Source of the DNA: Trichomonas vaginalis G3
Taxonomy: Eukaryota; Parabasalia; Trichomonadida; Trichomonadidae
Reading direction: 5' to 3'
DNA length: 64,000 nucleotides
Assembly: GCF_026262505.1 (NCBI RefSeq)
Contig: NC_067206.1
Span: 35,603,896 to 35,667,895 of the forward strand
A program made the position numbers and the translations under genes. The notes under the pieces are model-generated. The model was not told the DNA's origin. It was given only the letters and a program-made list of their open reading frames with translations, and did not search any database. Below, one piece after another: positions 9,114 through 17,416 of this stretch (position 1 is its first letter; each line of letters starts with the position of its first letter).

Positions 9114-9990
9114 TCAAGCTTGACTTTTTACAATTTGAACTTTGTTTGCGTAGATATGAATTCTGAAAGAAGTATGAGGGTCTTGTATGACTTTGTACTT
9201 CTCCCATAGTTCATGTCTGTCAAACTTACCTGCCATGGACTCTTTCATAAGTTCCATGAAATCGTCTTCGGACAATCCGGGGAAAAGTATAATGTCAGTA
9301 AGTATTCTTTTAACATCCTTACTTAAACTCTTTGCTGTCTGTACACAAATGACAACTGAGATGTTAAAGTGTCTGAGCTTCTTAAGAATTCGACACATAT
9401 CTTGTTCTCTATTCTTTAACAAAGGATGAGAAGCAAAGTCATCTAAGATAAGAAGACATCTATGAGGGTAAGTCTTCCAATCGTAAGATTGCAATTTCTT
9501 CGAAATGTATTCTATCTCTTTCTGTTTGTTTCTGAAGTGTTTCTTCTCTAATATTCTCTGCATTTCCTCATTTGGGTCTTTAAACTTCGAATTTATATAC
9601 TCATTTATAGCATTATACTTCAAAACTCTTCTTTGGTACTTCTTTATCCAATCCAACAACTCAGTATCCTTTATACATACTAACTTAGACTTCTTTATAA
9701 TATCTTTGAACGAATTGACGGTTTGGTCAAATTGACCAGAAGTACTACAAATAACAACTAACTCATAGAATGGGTTCTTCTCATCTAGTTCTTGTTGTTG
9801 TGCAGCCATTTTAAGATAAGTGAAAGTCTTACCCGACCCAGGTGGTGCAATTAGACCTGTTATACCATTCTGAGCAAATAAGAACTTGTCATGTATAGGC
9901 TTTATCTGAGCATTTTCTAATTTCCTCTTGTTCTTTTTAAAACATTCTCAAATTTCTTGTCAATGTCAGCAAACTTTTTTTCTAACATAT
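9114..9990 (-). pseudogene. Maverick genome-packaging ATPase (A32-like), broken
   Basis: FtsK/HerA-superfamily ATPase that would pump DNA into capsids. Walker A (LIAPPGSGKTFTYLK) is at about 9815-9870 and Walker B (CLLILDDFASHP) near 9430. A sensor-like VVICVQTAKSLSKDVR-type strand follows, as in poxvirus A32 and adenovirus IVa2-like ATPases of Polintons. The gene is broken (about one break). It converges with the KilA-N gene, with stop codons 17 bp apart and an AATAAA-like element on each strand. Confidence 0.85.
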
Positions 9991-10024
9991 TTTTAGAAAA
10001 ATTAAAATTTTTATCTTTTAGAAA

Positions 10025-10485
10025 ATGTCTAGCGATTTCGCTATCTATATTCGAGACAAGCTTTTCGACAGCAAAACATCTGTCGACCATAAAATCTTAC
10101 ATAGTGTAAACAAGAAAGGTGAATTTGTTCTAAAGTTCTGTTTCTGGGAATATGACAAGAACCATAAAACATTACAGAGCAGTCTTAAAATTTGTCAATG
10201 ACAGACTTGTTGACAGAGATGACGCCGATTGGAAAGATGAAGTCCAACAAAAGTTCTTAGAATGCAAAGAAGACACATGCGCTGTTCTTGAAGATGAAAT
10301 AGAAAACAGAATAGATGAGCTATTAAAGGACAAAGAACTTTTACATAAATATGGTTGCGAAATTTGACATAACTCCACCAGAGAAGAAGAAGAGAGAAAG
10401 AAAAGAAAGAAGAAAGAAGAAGAAAGTAGAAGAAGAGAAGAAAGAACCTGAACCAGTTCCAGAGAAAAAGAAATTTGACATGTAA
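10025..10485 (+). pseudogene. Maverick gene of unknown function with Lys-rich tail, broken
   Basis: Starts MSSDFAIYIRDKLFDSK and later reads an acidic helical stretch (VLEDEIENRIDELLKDKELL) and a Lys/Glu/Arg-rich tail ending KKKFDM. About two breaks. The gene is divergent with the packaging ATPase and convergent with the 10,921 gene. No family recognised. Confidence 0.4.
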
Positions 10486-10504
10486 AAATAAAATTTTATT
10501 TTTA
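10483..10504. terminator. Palindrome covering two convergent stop codons
   Basis: A perfect 22-bp palindrome, arm TAAAAATAAAA, in which the TAA of the plus gene and the TAA of the minus gene are the two ends. Each strand thus reads UAAAAAUAAAA at its stop. In Trichomonas vaginalis a UAAA element overlapping the stop codon is known to direct polyadenylation, so this compact site could serve both genes. A shorter version (ATAAAAATTTTTAT) occurs at the convergent ends near 4247. Confidence 0.6.
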
Positions 10505-10921
10505 GAACATTTCTGGGTCAATGTCAATGTTCTCTTCCTCTTTAGGAGCAAACACTGGCTTAGACTCTAAAATCTTTTTACCCAATTTACCTTGAACTTC
10601 AACTATCTTAGACTCATAATATTCATAGTCGTCTGCTTTCTTTGGTTCATAAGGTATAACAAGTTTGTATGCTTTGCCTTCTTTAAGGTTTGAAAACCTT
10701 CTGTCAAAACTTTCTTTGACTGCTAACGAACCTTCTATGTCTAAGTCTTCAAATTTCGCACCATTTTTAGTCACAATAGCAAACTTAACTGGTTCGATGT
10801 TCCAAACTTTGCTGAATGAAGACTTTTCAAAATGGTAGAAGTAAACATTCAAATATGTGAATGGGTCTAGTTCTTCTTTAAGTCCTGACATGTACTTGTT
10901 TACTGAAATATATTTTGCCAT
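10502..10921 (-). CDS. Unknown 139-aa Maverick protein
   Basis: 139 aa, looks whole. Beta-rich body (FTYLNVYFYHFEKSSFSKVW, VKFAIVTKNGAKFEDL, KAYKLVIPYEPKKA) with an acidic C-terminal tail (EEENIDIDPEMF). A compact beta body with an acidic tail is reminiscent of single-strand DNA-binding proteins, and it lies next to the helicase gene. That is only a suggestion: no motif proves it. Confidence 0.5.
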   Translation of the reverse strand: MAKYISVNKYMSGLKEELDPFTYLNVYFYHFEKSSFSKVWNIEPVKFAIVTKNGAKFEDLDIEGSLAVKESFDRRFSNLKEGKAYKLVIPYEPKKADDYEYYESKIVEVQGKLGKKILESKPVFAPKEEENIDIDPEMF

Positions 10922-10958
10922 CTTTTCTATCGGATAAAAAAATATTTTTTTTTAAAAT

Positions 10959-12194
10959 TTACTCATAAAAAATTTTCTTTGTATATACACCATTCTGTAC
11001 GTCTAAAAGACTTTTGACATTTGCCAAGAATGTTCGTTTAGACGCTGTCATATAACCATATTCTTGACAATATTGTTTATACGAATCGTACAATGACCTT
11101 TCATCTAAACACTCAAAGTCAGTTTCATCTATGAACAGTTCATATACACTCTTGTTTGCTTCTAACAATGTTTGTCTCTCTTCGGTATGTGGAATTTGTC
11201 TTGGATTGAACTTTGAAATATCTAATGTCATAAAATATGAGAACAAGTGGTTGTAAAAGTCAGATGTCAAATATTCTGACAAAGCGTCAAAATATTCTGT
11301 ATCTTGCATATGAGAATCTGACGTTCTGACAACTACATATCTTCTGTCAGAACTTTCTAATTTCATCGGAACAGCATTGTTTGAAACCATAATGAAGTTT
11401 GCAACATTTTCACAAACTCTTTGGTCTTTATACTTTCTTTCAACAACTCCAACTTTATCTGTTATAAGACTCTTCAAAGCATCTGAGTTTAAAACTTTTG
11501 TTGTATCTATACTTTGAAGTTCGTTACATACTATAAGTTTCATATTCTCAATTGAAGAGTTAAACTTGCCACAGATGTTTTCTAAGTTTGTCATATTAGG
11601 GTTCGAATAGCCCTCTAACAGTTTGCACAAAATATCTGTAAAGAATGTGTTCTTACCAGTTCCTTGTTTTCCAATTATAATGAGAGCAGTTTCATTTTTA
11701 GCACTTGGATGTTGTAAGATGTTTGCAAACCAACATAAGATATACTCATAGACTCTTTCGTTTCCATTGCATATAATTTCTTTGACATGGTCTAACCAAG
11801 CTTCTATAATATTTTCTTTCCATTCTACTTGTTCGTATTTATATCCAGTGAAGATAGAATAGAAGTTTGGAGAAGGTGTATAGAACTTTATACCTCGAAC
11901 TGAAAAATCTTCTAACTTTGACAATAAGATATCCCAAGCATCTAACATCTTCATTCCAACTTGTACAACTTTTATTTTCTTAAGTTTCTGTCTACATTCT
12001 TGTTCAGACACTATTGTCGCTTTAGGTTTGTTAAAGACAACATCCCATTCTTTCATGACATAACATTCTGGGGCAGAGTCAACATAAATGACTAAACGTT
12101 TCAAATTCTCGACTGCTTTGTTATAGTCTCGAAATGGACACATATTTCTGAATGCTTGGAAGTCATAAAAATCTGAAACATCTATTCTGTACAT
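10959..12194 (-). CDS. Superfamily 3 (D5-like) helicase of the Maverick
   Basis: 411 aa, looks whole. SF3 helicase core: Walker A (IIIGKQGTGKNTFFTDIL, around residue 175), Walker B-like (MKLIVCNELQS, around 220), motif C (NFIMVSNNAVPMKLESSDRR, ending with the Arg-finger-like RR), then a helical C-terminal region. The N-terminal 150 residues lack an evident primase active site. It resembles the replication helicases of virophages, phages and NCLDVs and would act with the polymerase. The leader matches that of the polymerase gene (TTATTTTTATAAAAATG). Not every Polinton carries an SF3 helicase. Confidence 0.85.
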   Translation of the reverse strand: MYRIDVSDFYDFQAFRNMCPFRDYNKAVENLKRLVIYVDSAPECYVMKEWDVVFNKPKATIVSEQECRQKLKKIKVVQVGMKMLDAWDILLSKLEDFSVRGIKFYTPSPNFYSIFTGYKYEQVEWKENIIEAWLDHVKEIICNGNERVYEYILCWFANILQHPSAKNETALIIIGKQGTGKNTFFTDILCKLLEGYSNPNMTNLENICGKFNSSIENMKLIVCNELQSIDTTKVLNSDALKSLITDKVGVVERKYKDQRVCENVANFIMVSNNAVPMKLESSDRRYVVVRTSDSHMQDTEYFDALSEYLTSDFYNHLFSYFMTLDISKFNPRQIPHTEERQTLLEANKSVYELFIDETDFECLDERSLYDSYKQYCQEYGYMTASKRTFLANVKSLLDVQNGVYTKKIFYE

Positions 12195-12223
12195 TTTTAT
12201 AAAAATAAAAAAAATATTTTTTT

Positions 12224-13030
12224 TTATTCTTGACTTTGTTGTTGCATTTGTTGCATTTGTTGCATTTGTTGTTCTTGAGCTATTTGTTGTTGAAGTTGTT
12301 CTTGTAATACAATACTTTCACCAGTTGCATCTTCCAATTCGAAACTTTCTGCCGTCATTGACAAATACATAGGACATAAAAGTTTTACAGGAACAAAGTT
12401 TGCGTCAACTAATGTCAACGTTATACTTGCCAAAGTGTTTGAGTTCACTAAGGTTGAAAATTCTGCATTCGAATGAACAATAGGCAAACCAGCAGAGAAA
12501 GTATTGTTTATACGCATAAGTATCTTTTGGTCATAATAGTTTCTGTCGACATTCGAATAGCACTTTGAACCTAAGTTTGAAACAATATATAAGATTGGTG
12601 TGCTTAATGTCAATGGAATAGACATTCCTTGTATGACACCTTTTCCTGTTATAGGAAACTGTTGGTAGTAAAAACCAGATATAAGTTTTGTATTATAGCT
12701 CATGTTGTTTATAGTAAACTCAGTCGGACATCCAAACATAACGAAACCTGCTCTAGTTGCAGCACATGTTACACCCGTCCTTAAAGTATTAAATAAGTCA
12801 ACAAAACCTGTTGGTGGTATATCTGAGTAAGTATCTTCAAAGGAGTATTTTTTACCATTCACAACAATAAAGTCTTCTGGTGTCAAAAGAGCAAAACAGG
12901 CTTTAGTCGTCATTGTGTTTAAAGTTAGTTTACAATATCGTCCTTGAGGACTTTGTAAGTTTGTTGTTATAGAATTATATGACTCAGGGTTTTTAGTCGT
13001 AATAGTATAAACCATTATATCTTCTGCCAT
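12224..13030 (-). CDS. Penton-like minor capsid protein of the Maverick
   Basis: 268 aa, looks whole. An all-beta protein whose last strands (ASITLTLVDANFVPVKLLCP) match the single jelly-roll penton/minor capsid proteins of Polintons and virophages, in which a conserved LxDxxxxPV strand precedes the end. The C-terminal 35 residues are a Gln-rich tail (QQMQQMQQMQQQ) encoded by a 9-bp repeat. It is located between the helicase and the capsid gene. The family call rests on this strand pattern and context. Confidence 0.7.
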   Translation of the reverse strand: MAEDIMVYTITTKNPESYNSITTNLQSPQGRYCKLTLNTMTTKACFALLTPEDFIVVNGKKYSFEDTYSDIPPTGFVDLFNTLRTGVTCAATRAGFVMFGCPTEFTINNMSYNTKLISGFYYQQFPITGKGVIQGMSIPLTLSTPILYIVSNLGSKCYSNVDRNYYDQKILMRINNTFSAGLPIVHSNAEFSTLVNSNTLASITLTLVDANFVPVKLLCPMYLSMTAESFELEDATGESIVLQEQLQQQIAQEQQMQQMQQMQQQSQE

Positions 13031-13041
13031 TTATATATATT

Positions 13042-13272
13042 TTAAAAGTTTTTCTGAAAGTGGAGAAGAACTTCATCTAAACTTTCACATGGCGTTTCTT
13101 GAAGTTCTCTGTCTAAGAAGTTCAAATATTTTGTAAAGACATAGAACTTTCCTTTGTCTACACGAACAAACAAAACAGGGTCTTTCATATCGTTCAAAAG
13201 TGTGTAAAGTCCTTTATATGAAATAAAGTCTATATTATTTTTCTTCAAACATCTTTCAAGAAGTTTTGACAT
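13042..13272 (-). CDS. Small Maverick protein (76 aa)
   Basis: 76 aa, looks whole: MSKLLERCLKKNNIDFISYK... with alternating helices and strands. The leader, CTAAGTAAAAATG, is shared with the next upstream gene, whose ATG lies at 13860. No family recognised. Confidence 0.5.
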   Translation of the reverse strand: MSKLLERCLKKNNIDFISYKGLYTLLNDMKDPVLFVRVDKGKFYVFTKYLNFLDRELQETPCESLDEVLLHFQKNF

Positions 13273-13278
13273 TTTTAC

Positions 13279-13860
13279 TTAGCAAATAAATTTTAATGAA
13301 ATGTTGTGGTCGTCAAATATTTTTATGACGTCTGGGAAACTATACTTTAAGTTCAACGTTTCACCTCCTTTCATAACGTATATCTTGTCAATGACATTAT
13401 ATGAAACACCACAGCAACTAATGTCGGGTTCTATTTCTTTGATGTTTATATCGTCTGCCTCTGTCAAAAGTTTCAATAGTTCTTTCAAAACTTCATGAGG
13501 TGCAATGACATATGAGTTCACTTTTACAGGGTTGTGTTCGACCAAGTTTAACATTATACTTAAAGCTTGACAAATCTTCTCCTGAGTTTGAAGTTTGTCT
13601 TTCAGTTGTTGGTAGTCGTTTCGAATATCTGCAACAGAACTTAAGTCTCTGCTAACTTCAGGATATGTTGGTTGTTCTTTTACAGGAACAATTGTTATAC
13701 CATCTTCGTCTTCGTATGGTTTCCCCACTTCAACATCTCTGTCTTTGACATTGACAACAACACTTTGACTGTTTGTTTGAGTTGGTGAATTTAACTTCAC
13801 ATCTGCCACCGCCATTAAACCTTTTGAAACACTTACGCTTCTATTTTTCGGAAATGACAT
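13279..13860 (-). CDS. Unknown 193-aa Maverick protein
   Basis: 193 aa from the ATG at 13860 (MSFPKNRSVSVSKGLMAVAD). This start follows CTAAGTAAAATG, the same leader as the 76-aa gene, and a longer frame further upstream is judged spurious. An extended N-terminus is followed by a short coiled coil (QQLKDKLQTQEKICQALSIMLNLVE) and an alpha/beta C-terminal domain (YSFPDVIKIFDDHNISLKFIC). It ends 6 bp before the 76-aa gene. No family recognised. Confidence 0.55.
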   Translation of the reverse strand: MSFPKNRSVSVSKGLMAVADVKLNSPTQTNSQSVVVNVKDRDVEVGKPYEDEDGITIVPVKEQPTYPEVSRDLSSVADIRNDYQQLKDKLQTQEKICQALSIMLNLVEHNPVKVNSYVIAPHEVLKELLKLLTEADDINIKEIEPDISCCGVSYNVIDKIYVMKGGETLNLKYSFPDVIKIFDDHNISLKFIC

Positions 13861-13980
13861 TTTACTTAGAATAAAAAGATGGACGTATTCGGATATCTTA
13901 TTGAATTGAAGCAGAACAAAGTTTATATACTCACAAACAATACAAATACATTGACAGAATAGTTCTTTATCTAACAAACA

Positions 13981-14304
13981 ATGGAAAATGTTTATAGAAT
14001 AGCAGTCTTTGCTGAACCTAAATATTTTCATAAAGCAAAGAAAGTTGGTATAACTGAAATGGTGAAAGTTCTTGAAGCAGACAAAAATATAACTTCAAAA
14101 CTTACAGATATTTCTAAAGGAAAGTTTATCTTACAATATTATGTCAAAACTGGCGTACTGTCAATATTTGACGGAGAGAAGTCAGTTCAAGAACAACTTA
14201 CTGACCTGCTGCCAAAATCTGCTCGATGGAAGCTGTCGTTATGCCAATCTGAGGAGCCCCAGCAGGTTTCATCGAACGAATCTTCAAAAGAGCATCTTCC
14301 GTGA
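13981..14304 (+). CDS. Small plus-strand Maverick ORF
   Basis: 107 aa from an ATG at 13981 (MENVYRIAVFAEPKYFHKAK). Residues 1-75 look like an ordinary alpha/beta protein. The remainder overlaps the 3' part of the capsid gene on the other strand and may be a read-on tail. Unknown function. Confidence 0.4.
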   Translation: MENVYRIAVFAEPKYFHKAKKVGITEMVKVLEADKNITSKLTDISKGKFILQYYVKTGVLSIFDGEKSVQEQLTDLLPKSARWKLSLCQSEEPQQVSSNESSKEHLP

Positions 14305-15802
14305 AAAGTGCTATTGGTTTTGTAAACTTCTTTGCTCTCAGTTCATCTGGACCGTCTCTGTCACCAGTATATTGTATTTGACACTGTACCAACAGTTGAA
14401 ATACCACCCATAAAGTCTTCTGAGTCAGCAAATGGAATGCCAAGCCAAAAGTTTGAACGGTCTCCATTTGTATATTGAGTTTTTTGACCTCCTGTATGAG
14501 TCCATACTTTCACATATGGCATAATAGAACTTTGCATTTCAGGGTTAATGGTTGTTGTGAAGTTGTTGTTAAAGTTCATAGCATCTAATGTCAAGTTGTA
14601 TGACCTCATATCCTCAACTGTAGAATATTCTTCTCTTGGATAATATTTGCCATCTATGTTTATATGATATTTAATACCCGGGTTGTAGAAACAAGAATAG
14701 TCATTTATAGTTCGTCTGAACAGTACAAACATAGTATCTGCATGTTTCATTGCAGTTGTTAAGGCAATATCTGTTCTTGCACCTGGTCAGCACTTTGGTT
14801 TCCAACTTCACCTGCAAAGTCTTTGACAGATATTTGGTGTATAGGGAACATAAGTGGAACTGCAATATATTTGGCAGCTAAAGCATTTGAAATATCTGGG
14901 TCCAACATATAGACTGCAAGTCTGCTTTCTATTCTCTTGCATTCAAATTTTTCGCATGTAAACTTAACTGGGTCCCAAGCAGTTCCAGCAGCATTGAAAT
15001 AATAGTTTACTTCATTGTTGAAGTTTGAGAAACCAAAGTCTAAGTCAACTTTGTCTTTGCAAAAGTCACAGAACTTGGCTCCACCAGTTCCAGCTACAGT
15101 AATGCTGAATGGGTCTTGTGTTGGTGCAATGACTAAGTTATTTTTGCTTGGAGTAAGTTCAATAGAAATTTTTCCTGCCCAGTTTGGCAAGTATCTTAAA
15201 AACCTGAAGATGAGGAAAGATGACAAAGGAACTCTAAGTTTCAGTTTTACTTTAGTGGCAGCATTTCCATCTGAACCAGAAAGGTTAACATAAACTCCTG
15301 GAACGTTAGGGTCAAGTCTTCTTATTTTCTCAATATTTGCATACTGGTCTGTTTGTTCTCTAGCTTGTGGTTGTACTGAGTTTCTCAAAGCGAACCATTC
15401 ATAGTTTGCCCATGTTACTGTTTGAACTAAGTCAGAGTTAGAATATATCTTATATCCCATGAAAACTTCTGGAGCATATTGGTATCCGACATAGAAAATT
15501 CCATTGCAACCTTTCTTGTCAGACAACTTGGCAGAAGGTTTTATTTCAATGTCTTGTTCCACGTATAAGAATGAGTTGTCAATAGAAATAATATGAAACC
15601 TGTCGCAAGCAATATCTACTGTTGTTGAAGAACCTTCTCCAAACTCACCTACGTTTCCATAAGAAACAGCAGTTGTATATTCGTAAGTTCCAGGAACTAT
15701 TTCTGACCTTCTAATGGCATTGTCGCATTCGTTATACCATTCGGAAACATTTCCGTTCATGGCATCCAAAACTGTTGGCGTTATATTCTGAGCGGCGTAC
15801 AT
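14198..15802 (-). pseudogene. Maverick major capsid protein (double jelly-roll), broken
   Basis: Capsid protein of the element. Strand-rich segments are consistent with a double jelly roll: the N-terminal EWYNECDNAIRRSEIVP region, VKLKLRVPLSSFLIFRFLRY near the middle, a loop domain with CDFC, and a C-terminal half with GGISTVGTVS and YTNGDRSNFWLGIPFADSEDF. Size and position match Polinton major capsid proteins. The gene is broken (about two breaks). Its leader (TTTTTACCCATATGAAATG) matches that of the 133-aa gene at 856. Confidence 0.75.
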
Positions 15803-15955
15803 TTCATATGGGTAAAAATATAGAATAGTTGGATTTATGTGTCATAATAGAACCCACTCGTACCAAGCTTTACTTTCTTCCTGACTGAGTTTTTAACTCT
15901 TCTTTTTCCTTCATTGCCACTACTTTCACTAGATGAAGTTACTTCTTCACTACTT

Positions 15956-17398
15956 TCACTTTGTTCTACTCTTCTTCTTTGGTGTCGCTTTTGGTAACTT
16001 GCCCTCTGCTTCAAGTTGTTGCATCTTTGCCTCATGTTCACCTAGTATGTTGTAAATTTCCCATGTCCTTTTTGCCTTTGGGCTCTGGTCGCCCATCTCA
16101 GGTAACCTATATCCTAGAAAGATTTTGTCATAGTTTGTATTTGAGTCGTCGCTTATTGTTTGCATGACTCTTTCCTGAGTTTCCGGTTCAAGCTCTTCAA
16201 ACAGAGCTTGTCCATATGGAATAAGCTCGTTTCCAAATATATGTTTTTGTAGCCATTCTGGTTTTCTTTCCATGTTACCAATAATATCTTTTGTGAATGG
16301 GAAAGCTTTTACCCAATGTTTCAGTCTTGCGTCATTTATTTCTGTAGTTGGTTTTATTTTGTCAAGGAACATGTTTTTCAATACTAACATTTCATTTGGT
16401 ACTGTCCATTTGAGTTTTCTTAAATATTCATCCCTTCTCGGTTCATTGTCTGCAAAGTAAGTTTTTATGACATTTTGTAAACTTTCGTTTGCAAGGTCAT
16501 GTACAATAGGTTCTCTTCCTTCTATCTCCCTAACTTTCTTTCTAAACTCTTCACCAAATATACCATCTTTATGGTTCTGTGTAGTTCTTTGAGATAAATG
16601 TTCTAGAACGTCAGGTGTTATATTTCCTTCAGCCATGTTCATTTCATACTGGTCCAAAATATCTGCATGTTTCATATCTTTCAATGGCATTAAAGCCGCG
16701 CTGAAAATACCAGCTATATCTGGTTCACCATTCACTTCCATTGCGTCTACAACTTCTTGGAATTGTGGTTGTAAGTTTATGAACCACCTATCCGGATTAG
16801 CTTTATGACCCCATCTCATTGTAGTTCCATAGTCTGCAGAAACAAAAGTAGGTTTGTTTCCATATTGGTTAGGTTCTGAATGAACTTTAAACAATGTTTC
16901 ATTTCTATATGTTTTGTTGAAATTTAACCTTTTATTTTCACCGAGTTCAGCCAAAGATTGAACGTTATATGGTCGTAAGTAAAAAGGATTGTTGTATTTG
17001 CGTACATTTTCTTTCAGTACTTCCATTCTATGCTGAATATTTTCATCTGATGTTGGAGTCTTTTGTATGTCGGCGAACATTTTTCGATATTCTTCTACTA
17101 TGTCAGCTGAATTTTTCTTAGACTCTTGGAAAGATTCCATATTCTCCGCATACTCTTGTTGAGGGTCAAGATTTTTCGGCTGTTCCAAATCTTCATCTAG
17201 TTCTGTGAAGTTAGTTTCCAAAGGAGGGACTTGTTCGTTTCCTTCAGGCTCTTCTAGCTGTTGTTGCTGAACTATTTCTTCCATGTCTGGTTGTATCTGA
17301 ACTTCTTCCTGTTGAGTTTCTTGTACCTCATCTGCTGGCATTTCATATATTCCGAGACCGTTTTTAAAAAGTTCCCTATCTAAGTCATCCGGACTCAT
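15956..17398 (-). CDS. Large Maverick protein with acidic N-terminus, unknown
   Basis: 480 aa. The N-terminal 100 residues are acidic and Gln-rich (EEIVQQQQLEEPEGNEQVPP). A helical globular body follows with KTYRNETLFKVHSEPNQYG and WGHKANPDRWFINLQPQF. The C-terminus is basic (KKKSRTK). It lies between the capsid gene and the repeat protein, so it is probably a virion component. A short Ser/Arg-rich ORF at 15835-16041 overlaps the end and may belong to it. No family recognised. Confidence 0.6.
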   Translation of the reverse strand: MSPDDLDRELFKNGLGIYEMPADEVQETQQEEVQIQPDMEEIVQQQQLEEPEGNEQVPPLETNFTELDEDLEQPKNLDPQQEYAENMESFQESKKNSADIVEEYRKMFADIQKTPTSDENIQHRMEVLKENVRKYNNPFYLRPYNVQSLAELGENKRLNFNKTYRNETLFKVHSEPNQYGNKPTFVSADYGTTMRWGHKANPDRWFINLQPQFQEVVDAMEVNGEPDIAGIFSAALMPLKDMKHADILDQYEMNMAEGNITPDVLEHLSQRTTQNHKDGIFGEEFRKKVREIEGREPIVHDLANESLQNVIKTYFADNEPRRDEYLRKLKWTVPNEMLVLKNMFLDKIKPTTEINDARLKHWVKAFPFTKDIIGNMERKPEWLQKHIFGNELIPYGQALFEELEPETQERVMQTISDDSNTNYDKIFLGYRLPEMGDQSPKAKRTWEIYNILGEHEAKMQQLEAEGKLPKATPKKKSRTK

Positions 17399-17416
17399 AA
17401 ACCTTTCTTCTTTCGT

